Origin: Oscillospiraceae bacterium
GTDB lineage: Bacteria > Bacillota > Clostridia > Saccharofermentanales > Saccharofermentanaceae
Length of the DNA: 22,372 nt
Assembly: GCA_902767145.1 (NCBI GenBank)
Contig: CACXGG010000184.1
Span: 1-22,372 of the forward strand
Direction: 5' to 3'
Positions 14,608-22,372 of this stretch are shown one piece after another. Under the pieces are notes generated by a model. That model did no database searches, was not told the origin of the DNA, and saw only the letters and a list, made by a program, of their open reading frames with translations. The position numbers and the translations under genes are program-made. Position 1 is the stretch's first letter. Each line of letters begins with the position of its first letter.

Positions 14608-15867
14608 TTACTCCTTATCCTTTGCCTTATCGTTATCTTTGTCTTTAGTTTTGCCCTTTCCCTTGCCTGAAGAGATCTTAAGAGGCTCAGCATCCTTTAT
14701 CTCATATCTGAAGCCTTCCTTCTTCATAGCATCCAGGAACTGTTCAGGATCGAAACCGCAGACGGAGAATACGCCGGCCTTCTTCCACTTGCCCCTGCAG
14801 ATGAGCTTAACGCCTGCAAGAAGGGCGATGGCATCGAAGAAGGATGCTACGCTGACGCCGTTCTGCTCAAAGCACTCGCTGTTGTCCATGCTGACGTGGA
14901 TCATGATGGTCTTTTCGGAACCCTTATGGGTACCGGAGAGAAGGACTGCTGTCTCACTGATGCCCTGGGGAACGCTCTTCTTGTGGTCCACAGGCATTAC
15001 CTTGGCAAGGAAATCGATGGGAGCGATCTTAACGCCCTCGGCGATCTCGATGGGGTCCTTGGAGAGCATACCGGTCTCCCTCAGAAGTTCGATCCTCTCG
15101 TCAGTCTTCTTCTCGAAGGTGGAGAAAAACCTGACATTGGGTACTTCCGGGATCTCCATGATGAAATCTTCTACAATGGGGTCGTTCAGGATCACAAGAT
15201 CCTTCTTTCCGCAGCCGGGAAGATCTGCTTCTGCCTTAACGGACAGGGGATCGACCTCCTTCTTCTTTCCGTCCTCGATGAGGATAGCCTTCTCAGTCTC
15301 GGCCTGGAAATCCATGGAATCAACGATATCCCTTATATCGGATACCTCATTTGAGGACTTCATGTTGACCTCCAGGATATCTGCAGAAGTGATCTCGTCA
15401 AATCTCTTCTCCTGGGCCAGCCTTACAAAGGAAGTGATGGCGGAAGGGTTAAATGCGCATCCGCAGATAGCCATCAGGTTCTTTACCCTGAAGTTCGTAA
15501 AGTTCTCGAACTGCTTGGACAGGAGATTGGACTGGTTCCACTCATAGAGCTCGTTGTCGATATAGTCGGCTCCGATCTCCAGTGCCAGTTTCATGACCGT
15601 AGGGGCCAGTTCCGGAGGTGTAAGGTTGATGATCAGCTCAGGCTGGGTGATGGAGAGCATCATCTTGGAGCCTGCTGCATTCTTGACATCCATCCTGGCG
15701 GTGGTGATCCTTACGGGACCTCCTGCGTATTTCTTACGATATTCATCGCATTCTGCCTTATCGAGTGAAGCGATATTCAGTTCGCTCACCGAAGCAGGGT
15801 CTTTGCACAATAAAGGGACAATAACATCCGTTACTTCGGTACAACCGATTATCAGTATCTTTTTCAT
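14608..15867 (-). CDS. Saccharopine-dehydrogenase-like protein with degenerate nucleotide-binding loop and Lys/Asp tail
   Basis: A 419-residue protein whose layout matches the saccharopine dehydrogenase / carboxynorspermidine dehydrogenase group. It has an N-terminal Rossmann-like start (MKKILIIGC), a middle CGCAFNPSAIT stretch matching the usual GxxPG segment, and a C-terminal FSVCGFDPEQFLDAMKKEGF matching the family ending. The glycine-rich dinucleotide loop, normally GxGxxG, reads GCTEVTD, so NAD(P) binding is doubtful. The last 20 or so residues are almost only Lys, Asp, Gly and Glu (GKGKGKTKDKDNDKAKDKE). The start at 15867 is chosen because AGGTG precedes it and the upstream ATG at 15921 lies inside a terminator. 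The reaction is unknown. It may be an active homolog of altered specificity or a non-catalytic one. Confidence 0.8.
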   Translation of the reverse strand: MKKILIIGCTEVTDVIVPLLCKDPASVSELNIASLDKAECDEYRKKYAGGPVRITTARMDVKNAAGSKMMLSITQPELIINLTPPELAPTVMKLALEIGADYIDNELYEWNQSNLLSKQFENFTNFRVKNLMAICGCAFNPSAITSFVRLAQEKRFDEITSADILEVNMKSSNEVSDIRDIVDSMDFQAETEKAILIEDGKKKEVDPLSVKAEADLPGCGKKDLVILNDPIVEDFIMEIPEVPNVRFFSTFEKKTDERIELLRETGMLSKDPIEIAEGVKIAPIDFLAKVMPVDHKKSVPQGISETAVLLSGTHKGSEKTIMIHVSMDNSECFEQNGVSVASFFDAIALLAGVKLICRGKWKKAGVFSVCGFDPEQFLDAMKKEGFRYEIKDAEPLKISSGKGKGKTKDKDNDKAKDKE

Positions 15868-15903
15868 TGCATAACACCTAATAATAATATTTACATAGGA
15901 GAT

Positions 15904-15918
15904 TTTAACATTGTTAAA
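15904..15918. promoter_or_regulatory. 15-bp palindrome upstream of the saccharopine-dehydrogenase-like gene
   Basis: TTTAACA (15904-15910), a central T and TGTTAAA (15912-15918) form a perfect palindrome. On the minus strand it includes TTAACA, a 5/6 match to a -35 box, 37 bases before the chosen start at 15867. It may be an operator over the promoter, or may only extend the neighbouring terminator's T-rich tail. No clear -10 is seen. Confidence 0.35.
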
Positions 15919-15956
15919 CAAAAAAAAGAACTGTCGGAATGACAGTTCTTTTTGTT
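15919..15956. terminator. Bidirectional terminator after the uracil permease
   Basis: AAAAAGAACTGTC (15923-15935) and GACAGTTCTTTTT (15941-15953) pair perfectly over 13 bp with a GGAAT loop. A and T runs on both sides make it work in either direction. It lies 23 bases after the permease stop (minus strand) and separates that gene from the next operon. Confidence 0.93.
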
Positions 15957-15975
15957 TATTTCATCAAATCGGGGA

Positions 15976-17307
15976 TCAGGCCTTGGAAGGCTTATCTCCT
16001 TCGGTAACCACCGACTTGTCCAGGCCCTTGTATTCCCTCTCCTCCATGGGAAGGACTGCATTGAGGATGATACCTACCAGGGCACCAACTGCAAGACCGG
16101 AAAGTGAGATGGTAACAGAGCTGATGGTGAAAGAAATGGCACCGCTGTAGTTGATACCGATGGCAAGACCAAGGATCAGTGCGGCGATGATGATATTTCT
16201 TGACTTACTGAAGTCTGTCTTGTTCTCCACCACGTTCCTTACACCGACTGCTGAGATCATACCGTAAAGGACGATGGAAACACCGCCGATGGTAGCAGCA
16301 GGGATAGAAGAGATAAGGGCAGCGAACTTAGGTGAGAAGGAAACTGCAACTGCGAAATAAGCGGCGATCCTGATTACTCTGGGGTCATAGACCTTTGTCA
16401 GGGAAAGAACGCCTGTGTTCTCACCGTATGTGGTATTGGCGGGAGCTCCGAAAAGGGAAGCCAGGATAGTTGCGAGACCGTCACCCATAAGGGTCCTGTG
16501 AAGTCCGGGATCCTCGATGAAGTTCCTGTCAGTGGTGGAGGAGATAGCGGAGATATCTCCGATATGCTCGACCATGGTAGCCAGTGCGATGGGCATGATG
16601 GTCACGATAGCCGTGATGATAAGGGACTTGTCAGGGTTTGCGAAGATGGAGAATACCGTATCGCTGCCGCTGAAGGGAAGTCCGACCCATGCTGCCTCAG
16701 AAACAGGAGTAAAGTCCACAAGACCTACCAGGACTGCTGAGATATATGAAGCAATAACTCCAAGGATGATGGGAACGATCTTGACCATACCCTTACCGTA
16801 GATATTGCAGATGACTACTACGAAGATGGCTATCAGGGCTACGATCCAGCTCTGCTTACAGTTGTCGATGGCAGAAGATGAAAGCGTAAGTCCGATGGCA
16901 ATGATGATGGGGCCAGTAACGATGGGCGGGAAGAATCTCATTACCTTCTTCTGTCCGAATGCCTTGATAAGACCGGCAAGGATAAGGTAGAGAACGCCTG
17001 CACAGGCAACACCGAGACATGCGTAAGGAAGGAGTTCCTTCTCTCCGTTGGGAGCTATGGCAAAATAACCTCCCAGGAAAGCAAAAGAAGAACCAAGGAA
17101 AGCGGGAACCTTACCCTTGGTCAGAAAGTGGAAGAGCAGAGTACCAAGACCTGCGAAAAGAAGTGTGGCTGAAACGGAAAGTCCCGTAAGAGCGGGAACC
17201 AGCACGGTGGCGCCGAACATGGCGAACATATGCTGAAGTCCCAGTACGATCATCTTGGGAGTTCCAAGCGTTTTGGCATCATAGATGCCTCCTTTTTGAT
17301 CACCCAT
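15976..17307 (-). CDS. uraA: Uracil permease (NCS2 / UraA family)
   Basis: A 443-residue H+/uracil symporter with about 14 membrane segments, full length for the family. Substrate-site glutamates are present: E247 in VEHIGDISA and E296 in TTYGENTG, equivalent to E241 and E290 of E. coli UraA. The N-terminus reads LGLQHMFAMFGATVLVPALTG, typical for uracil transporters rather than xanthine permeases. AGGAGG lies 7 bases before the ATG. The 93-base gap upstream contains A/T-rich DNA with TATAGT (minus strand) but no convincing -35. The gene is transcribed alone, ending in the terminator at 15923-15953. It would salvage uracil, the base released by nucleoside phosphorolysis. The pentose phosphate left over is handled by the DeoB-DeoC fusion elsewhere in the window. 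Confidence 0.94.
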   Translation of the reverse strand: MGDQKGGIYDAKTLGTPKMIVLGLQHMFAMFGATVLVPALTGLSVSATLLFAGLGTLLFHFLTKGKVPAFLGSSFAFLGGYFAIAPNGEKELLPYACLGVACAGVLYLILAGLIKAFGQKKVMRFFPPIVTGPIIIAIGLTLSSSAIDNCKQSWIVALIAIFVVVICNIYGKGMVKIVPIILGVIASYISAVLVGLVDFTPVSEAAWVGLPFSGSDTVFSIFANPDKSLIITAIVTIMPIALATMVEHIGDISAISSTTDRNFIEDPGLHRTLMGDGLATILASLFGAPANTTYGENTGVLSLTKVYDPRVIRIAAYFAVAVSFSPKFAALISSIPAATIGGVSIVLYGMISAVGVRNVVENKTDFSKSRNIIIAALILGLAIGINYSGAISFTISSVTISLSGLAVGALVGIILNAVLPMEEREYKGLDKSVVTEGDKPSKA

Positions 17308-17400
17308 AACTAACCTCCTGGATCAATAAAATATAGAATGCTGTCTATTTGACTATAGCACTCATTTTCGAAATATTTTATTACAATTTTTCAGGAAGGG

Positions 17401-20400
17401 TCACTTCTTTTCGGGATCGTCTCCGTCTCCCATATGGAACTTCTTATGGATGTTGTCGATATCCTCCGTGGAGCCGCCGCCCACGTCGTCAGGAGCCCTG
17501 AATCCGCCCCTTGCCACGATCCTCAGGAATGCATCTACTACATCGGCAGTAAGCTGGGTACCGGATGCCTCGGTGATGATGTTAACCACCTTGTCAAAGT
17601 TCATCCTGCCCCTGTAGGGACGGTTGGAATACATGGCATCAAAGGCATCTGCAACGGCGATGATCTGGGCAGCCCTGGGGATCTCATCCCCCTTGAGACC
17701 GCTGGGATATCCCCTGCCGTCAGGTCGCTCATGGTGGTACTTGGCTCCCGTGGAGAGCTCGGGCATGATGCTTATATCCTTAAGTACGTTATAGCCCAGA
17801 GTGGTATGGGATTTTATGGCGGCAAACTCATCGTCGTCGAGTCTTCCCTGCTTGTTCAGTACCTCTCCCGGAACACCGATCTTTCCGATGTCATGGAGGA
17901 GGGCGATGTCGTAATACTTCTCCACAGTATCCTCGTCATATCCCAGTTCCTTTGCCAGCATGACCGTATATTCGGCAACTCTCGTGGAGTGGCCGTTGGT
18001 GTATTTGTCCTTCATATCGATGGTTCGGGCAAAGGCCTCTACGATCTCCCTGGTGAACATCTTGTTCTCCTCCTGCTTTTTGAGAAGGGCACGTGTCTTG
18101 TGCTTAGCGTATAGGATTACGATCTCAGCGATGAGCAGGATAAAGAGTGCCGACATGAGGAGCCTGAACCAGGTCTGTTCGAAGATGGACTTCTGCTTGA
18201 CGATGGTGATGGAGAACTCATTGCTGCCGTGGCCCATGGAATCGGAGATCACCATGGTGAACTTATATGATCCGCCGCCCAGGTTCGTATAATCCACCGG
18301 GCTCATCTCGCTCCTTCTGAGAGTGGTGGAGCCAAAGCCCTCAAGTGTATATGTCACCGTGGGATCCATAAGAGAATATGTGCATACATAAGGGTAGATG
18401 GTGATCTTCTTTACATCGCTGGGCACGTTGATGGTACCTGTCTCGTCGGGATAATATCTCACACCGTCAGCCTCTATGTAGGGAACGGTCATCTTGATAT
18501 CATCAACAGTCTCGAAGGGCTCTTCGATATTGACCTTTGCCACACCGGTGGAGCCTGCGATATAAAGGACTCCTTCGTCGGTCACGGAGCTGTAGGAATT
18601 TGATGTCGCTATGACAGGAAGGCCGTTGGCAAAGCCGTAGTAAACGGGATCGATATCCCCGTTCTCCATGAGCTCCTCTGCAGTAGCCACATATATTCCG
18701 TTACTTGAAAGGATCCACACCTCTCCCTGTGAGTTCTCATATAGGTCGAAGTTATTTGAGTAAGGGAACTTCTCTATGGTGGTGATCTCATAATCTGATG
18801 TCATATATGCGATGGAATTACTCGTGACGATCCAGTAGACATCCAGGTTGACGTCCTTCTTGATCCTCATTACCACCTCGGAGGTAAGACCTTCATCAGT
18901 ACTCAGTTCCCTGACCACCTGTCCGTCATTCATTACATAGATGCCGTCGCCGTCAGTTCCCACCAGGATGTCACCATTCTCACCGTCGGCAACTGTCAGT
19001 ACCTCGGTATTGCTCATGCCGGATGATTCATCATAAACCTGGGTGATCTCATCTCCGTCGATGATCACCACGCCGCCGGTACAGGCCACCATAACGGTGC
19101 CATCCTCCCTTTCAAAGACAGTCCTGATCCTGTCGGAAGGCATTCCGTCCTCGGGAGTGAAGCAGACCGCACGTCCGTGGTCGTACCTCACCAGGGCATA
19201 ATCGCCATAAGTGGAGAACCACAGTCTGTCCTGGCTGTCGGCCACGATGGACCTGATCCTGATGCCGTCCAGCATGGTGATCATATCGCTCTGGTGAAGA
19301 TCTGTTCCCGATGCTGTGAAGCAGCTCATGAGAGGGAAGGAAGGTGCAACACCTACCCTGTTGATGGCTGTAAGTCCGTTGTCACGTCCGATGATAAGGA
19401 GGTTGTTGAAATAACATGTGGTATTTACCACCGTCTCCTCCAGCCCGTACTGCTCAAATACATCCGTGAACATATCGGGTACGATCTTCATTACACCCTG
19501 TCTTGAGGAAACGAACCACAGGTTGCCCTGATAGTCTGAGGTAACGCCTTCGATATTGGAAGTCATGGGAACATTTTCCAGAAGCTCCAGCTTTCCATGC
19601 TTATAGACGCCGACGCCGTTGTTGGCACATACCCAGAGATCGCCTCCCATGGGCTTAAGGGCATTTATGTACTCCAGAGGCTCGACATCGATGACATCCT
19701 CCGAAGGGAAGCCCGTCTGAAGGCTTCCGTAGTATATCTCCGTACCCTTTGTACCGAGATAGATATATCCGGGATTTTCCGGATCCACTGCAAAGGCATG
19801 GACATCTTCGATGCCCGTGTCAGAACTGCTGTAAAAACCGGTAAGAGATCCGTTCTCAAAAGTGAGCAGGTCACCGTTCATGGTGAGGCCGTAGATCACT
19901 CCGTCAGCGCCCTTATCCAGGCGTCTTACATATTCGTCATTGATCCTGGGATCATCGAGAAAGGAGATGCTTCCGTCGGGATCGATAAGTGCGACGCCCT
20001 GGGTGGTGGCAACATAGATATTGCCCGCATCATCCTCCGAGAATGATCTGACAGAAGATGCAGGAAGGCCGTCGGACTTGCCGAACATCTCGATATTTCC
20101 TTCCCTGTCCATGCAGGCAGCACCGCTGTCATTCGTTCCGATCCAGAGTCTGTCGGTACTGTCAACGAAGAGACTTACAACGCTGGCGATACCGGTGGTG
20201 GAATCCATTCTCTCAAAGGTATTTCCGTCGTATCTTATAAGACCGCCGTAGCTTCCTATCCAGATAAAGCCATCAGAGGTCTCTGTTATGGCATTGGCCT
20301 CGGATGTGGGAAGTCCGGTGGTGTTGTTATAAAGAAAAGCCGCGTATCCCTCTCTCTTTCCGGTGGGATCCGCGACGAAATCATCATCATCCGCATAAAG

Positions 20401-20496
20401 GGTAAAAGGCACACAGGTAAAGATGACGGCGGCTGCCAGCAACGCGCCGATGACAGTCCTTATTAAACTGATCTTACCTCTAACCATGTTCCCCAT
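17401..20496 (-). CDS. Secreted beta-propeller / Y_Y_Y sensor with cytoplasmic HD-GYP output
   Basis: A 1031-residue receptor. Residues 8-35 are a signal peptide (LLAAAVIFTCVPFTLYA). About 36-660 consist of two-component-regulator propeller repeats (such as DGFIWIGSYGGLIRYDG, DRLWIGTNDSG, GNIYVATTQGVALID), enough for two propellers. About 665-765 is a Y_Y_Y-like domain (YTLEGFGSTTLR onward) and about 776-795 a transmembrane helix. A short cytoplasmic helix leads to an HD-GYP domain with H836, HD at 868-869, HHE at 921-923 and GYP at 929-931. This domain normally degrades c-di-GMP. The start at 20496 gives a clean signal peptide. It has no evident Shine-Dalgarno and lies 13 bases after the YfhO stop, so translational coupling is likely. 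The longer frame from the TTG at 20571 overlaps YfhO and spoils the signal peptide. The ligand is unknown, and sugars are bound by similar Bacteroides sensors. Confidence 0.9.
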   Translation of the reverse strand: MGNMVRGKISLIRTVIGALLAAAVIFTCVPFTLYADDDDFVADPTGKREGYAAFLYNNTTGLPTSEANAITETSDGFIWIGSYGGLIRYDGNTFERMDSTTGIASVVSLFVDSTDRLWIGTNDSGAACMDREGNIEMFGKSDGLPASSVRSFSEDDAGNIYVATTQGVALIDPDGSISFLDDPRINDEYVRRLDKGADGVIYGLTMNGDLLTFENGSLTGFYSSSDTGIEDVHAFAVDPENPGYIYLGTKGTEIYYGSLQTGFPSEDVIDVEPLEYINALKPMGGDLWVCANNGVGVYKHGKLELLENVPMTSNIEGVTSDYQGNLWFVSSRQGVMKIVPDMFTDVFEQYGLEETVVNTTCYFNNLLIIGRDNGLTAINRVGVAPSFPLMSCFTASGTDLHQSDMITMLDGIRIRSIVADSQDRLWFSTYGDYALVRYDHGRAVCFTPEDGMPSDRIRTVFEREDGTVMVACTGGVVIIDGDEITQVYDESSGMSNTEVLTVADGENGDILVGTDGDGIYVMNDGQVVRELSTDEGLTSEVVMRIKKDVNLDVYWIVTSNSIAYMTSDYEITTIEKFPYSNNFDLYENSQGEVWILSSNGIYVATAEELMENGDIDPVYYGFANGLPVIATSNSYSSVTDEGVLYIAGSTGVAKVNIEEPFETVDDIKMTVPYIEADGVRYYPDETGTINVPSDVKKITIYPYVCTYSLMDPTVTYTLEGFGSTTLRRSEMSPVDYTNLGGGSYKFTMVISDSMGHGSNEFSITIVKQKSIFEQTWFRLLMSALFILLIAEIVILYAKHKTRALLKKQEENKMFTREIVEAFARTIDMKDKYTNGHSTRVAEYTVMLAKELGYDEDTVEKYYDIALLHDIGKIGVPGEVLNKQGRLDDDEFAAIKSHTTLGYNVLKDISIMPELSTGAKYHHERPDGRGYPSGLKGDEIPRAAQIIAVADAFDAMYSNRPYRGRMNFDKVVNIITEASGTQLTADVVDAFLRIVARGGFRAPDDVGGGSTEDIDNIHKKFHMGDGDDPEKK

Positions 20497-20509
20497 ACAT
20501 ACGATAGTA

Positions 20510-22372
20510 TCATGTTTTTGTGATTTTTTCTCTTTTTTTAAAAAATTTGACCTCCCCGGCAAATAAGACAAGCCCGAAAAGGGATGAGATCTCTCCCGCC
20601 GCGAACATTGGCGTATGGTAGGAAAGCACTATATCGTGGTGTCCCGAAGGAAGATCCAGGGCCATATATTTGACGTCCGCTCTTATAAGCTCCGCCTTCT
20701 CCCCGTCAACGCTGGCAGTCCAGCCTGTGGAATAGGGTATGGTAAATACCAGCATCTGAGGCGAGGAAAGATCCACCGAGCAGGTGACCTCATCAGTTCC
20801 TATGGCCACATCAGAAGGGGCCTCCGACTTAAGTTCATCTATCCTGTCAAAGGTTCCGTCCATGGGGATACATGATACGGAGATGCTGTCATAGGAATAG
20901 CTGCCCTTCTCCGTAAAGGCAAATACCACCCACTCCTGGGGATCGTCACAATACCCCAGATCGATGGTGAAATCATGCCTGCCGTTATAGTACTCATAAC
21001 CGTCCTCATGAAGATCCAGGACCTTAAGGATGCCGGAGGATGACTTGACCACTACAGCCGTGTCCATTCCGTCGTTATATGTAAGGCCTTTGAAGGTGAT
21101 GTGTGTCTCGCTTCCGGGGATACCGGAAAACTCCAGCCTGACGACTGCCGCATCCCCCGTCACATCTATGGATCCGCCTCCTATGGAGACTTCACTCTCA
21201 TCGCAGGAATACGTGAGATCCGGTTCCACTGTGGAAAGATCGGGTGTTATGACGGGAAGTCCGGAAGAGATATCCTCCTCCACCACTACGCCATGAAGGA
21301 GCGCCTCCTCTTTCATGGAGGGAGAAAGGCCGTCCCAGTAAGACCTTGAGATCAGACTGTCCGACGTAAAGCATAGACCTATGGGATCCTCATTTACGTA
21401 TATATCATGACCCGGGTAGATACTGCTGTCAGTAAGGGCATATCCGTAAGGCACCGCTTCATATCCCTCCGGGACTATGTAGTAAAGGACAGATCCCAGA
21501 TCCGTCATGACAGTCCTGTCATCAAAGTTGGGATACTTGTTCATATCATAGATCCCCAGGCAGAGCTCATTATTAAACTCTATGCAGTAGGGGTTTGATA
21601 TGGTCCAGTAGTAAAGGACGGATGAGACATCCTTGTTGAGGGCGGAATTGAGCTGCACCCCGGATCCGGAATAGCGGTAGAAGGATCCTTCATCCTTAAG
21701 GAGCTCATAAGCCGCTGTTCCGTCATCATCATAATAATCGGATATCTCCGAGGGGCGTCTCGTCTCAGCGGCATAGTTATCACCTGCGGCGCTGAAGAGA
21801 TAGAATGCAGACACAAGGACAGAGATGATGGTAAAGGCCAGTATTATGCCTGCCCTTGTTTTCGGGCTGTCATATCTTTTGGGAAGGAAGGCCATGAGCA
21901 GGATGAAAAGTCCCAGCACCACAAGGGATGCGATGACATCGGGATCACTGATATGTCCTGTAAGTGCGCAGGACATGATGAGCACCGCAAGGATCACCGG
22001 GGCACCCTTTCTGTAAAGACTTCCGGCCTCCAGGAGAAGATCGAATTCGGACGCCAGGACATAAGAAACCAGAAGGGCCACGGAGAAGCTCCATCTGTTG
22101 GACATATAGGACATGCCGTTAAACATCTGTCCGAAGAAAGGTATCAGCATGAATACAAGACAGATCACAGCGAAGACCTTGGCGCTCTTAAGCTCCCCTT
22201 TTCTCAGGAACAGCAGAAGAAGAGCCACCACAGCCGTGGATGTAAAGCAAAGGCAGAGCCAGAAAGTGTTATCCGGGGTAAGGATCAGCCCGGGAAGATC
22301 AGCATAGTAGGACATGGGATAGATAAGCCTCAAGGCATTGACTCCCGAACTTCTTCCGTCACCTGTAAAAGC
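20510..22372 (-). CDS. YfhO-family membrane protein, 5' partial
   Basis: The frame is open through the right edge without a stop, so the N-terminus lies outside and the TTG at 22333 is not taken as the start. The visible 620 residues begin in the membrane part (NALRLIYPMSYYADLPG, about six helices), continue as a large extracytoplasmic beta-rich domain (VLYYWTISNPYCIEFNNELCLG, then DLGSVLYYIVPEGYEAVPYGY, a YfhO hallmark region) and end in one last helix (MFAAGEISSLFGLVLFAG) with a basic tail. YfhO proteins are large membrane proteins implicated in glycosylating lipoteichoic acid or other surface polymers. The substrate here is unknown. It precedes the propeller/HD-GYP gene with a 13-base gap and is very probably in one operon with it. 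Confidence 0.85.
   Translation of the reverse strand, partial: AFTGDGRSSGVNALRLIYPMSYYADLPGLILTPDNTFWLCLCFTSTAVVALLLLFLRKGELKSAKVFAVICLVFMLIPFFGQMFNGMSYMSNRWSFSVALLVSYVLASEFDLLLEAGSLYRKGAPVILAVLIMSCALTGHISDPDVIASLVVLGLFILLMAFLPKRYDSPKTRAGIILAFTIISVLVSAFYLFSAAGDNYAAETRRPSEISDYYDDDGTAAYELLKDEGSFYRYSGSGVQLNSALNKDVSSVLYYWTISNPYCIEFNNELCLGIYDMNKYPNFDDRTVMTDLGSVLYYIVPEGYEAVPYGYALTDSSIYPGHDIYVNEDPIGLCFTSDSLISRSYWDGLSPSMKEEALLHGVVVEEDISSGLPVITPDLSTVEPDLTYSCDESEVSIGGGSIDVTGDAAVVRLEFSGIPGSETHITFKGLTYNDGMDTAVVVKSSSGILKVLDLHEDGYEYYNGRHDFTIDLGYCDDPQEWVVFAFTEKGSYSYDSISVSCIPMDGTFDRIDELKSEAPSDVAIGTDEVTCSVDLSSPQMLVFTIPYSTGWTASVDGEKAELIRADVKYMALDLPSGHHDIVLSYHTPMFAAGEISSLFGLVLFAGEVKFFKKREKITKT

Noticed and set aside
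14522..15547. 341-residue plus-strand open frame
   Set aside because: It is antisense to the dehydrogenase-like gene and part of the regulator gene, Ser-rich and without recognisable domains, as expected of a shadow frame.
15868..15921. Start of the dehydrogenase-like gene at 15921
   Set aside because: This ATG lies in the T tract of a terminator, and the extra 18 residues (NNVKISYVNIII) precede the natural MKKILIIGC beginning.
17308..17400. Riboswitch or attenuator before the uracil permease
   Set aside because: The 93-base leader is A/T-rich with only a weak bulged repeat (TGCT..GTC/GAC..AGCA). No terminator or known riboswitch core is seen.
20497..20571. Start of the HD-GYP receptor at the TTG at 20571
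   Set aside because: It would overlap the YfhO gene and put a charged stretch of 25 residues before an otherwise standard signal peptide.
22333..22372. YfhO gene complete from the TTG at 22333
   Set aside because: The frame continues without a stop to the window edge and the upstream residues (FTGDGRSSGVNA) fit the family, so the gene continues outside.

Overview
The window looks like a chromosomal segment of an anaerobic Firmicute of the class Clostridia, perhaps a Lachnospiraceae-type gut or rumen bacterium. The reasons are strong Shine-Dalgarno sequences (AGGAGG/GGAGG), a Na+-translocating decarboxylase beta subunit, a domain-permuted GH3 beta-glucosidase of the kind known from Ruminococcus and Butyrivibrio, a YfhO protein, and a lantibiotic/bacitracin-type ABC plus two-component cassette. 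GC looks close to half by eye. The genus cannot be fixed from the sequence. I see no tRNA, rRNA, CRISPR array, insertion sequence or phage gene.

Layout: (1) 1-784 (+) is the 3' part of the decarboxylase beta subunit, ending in a strong terminator. (2) 837-1010 holds three tandem palindromic units with an exact 60-bp period. (3) 1061-6861 (-) carries a hemolysin III-family membrane protein, an unrecognised membrane protein with a repeat tail, a GH3 glucosidase and a DEAD-box RNA helicase. (4) 6932-9095 (+) carries a single-chain phosphopentomutase/deoxyribose-phosphate aldolase (DeoB-DeoC) fusion and a 70-residue membrane protein behind an inverted repeat. (5) 9120-10073 (-) is a soluble PAS-GGDEF diguanylate cyclase. 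(6) 10151-15867 (-) reads, in transcription order, degenerate saccharopine-dehydrogenase-like protein, OmpR-type regulator, ABC ATPase with an E-loop, two ABC-2 permeases and a histidine kinase. (7) 15976-17307 (-) is a uracil permease. (8) 17401 to the right edge (-) is a YfhO-family protein followed by a secreted-propeller/HD-GYP sensor.

How the genes fit together: the DeoB-DeoC fusion joins two consecutive steps of (deoxy)nucleoside breakdown, from (deoxy)ribose-1-phosphate to the 5-phosphate to acetaldehyde plus glyceraldehyde-3-phosphate. The uracil permease supplies the base side of the same economy, although it is not in an operon with the fusion. The GGDEF and HD-GYP proteins imply c-di-GMP signalling, with the HD-GYP protein carrying a large extracytoplasmic sensor. 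The ABC/two-component cassette resembles self-contained sensing and expulsion modules for peptide antibiotics. The points most worth a second look are the DeoB-DeoC fusion, which has a possible internal ribosome binding site, the propeller-HD-GYP receptor, the saccharopine-dehydrogenase homolog with a broken nucleotide-binding loop in the peptide-sensing cassette, and the 60-bp palindromic array.
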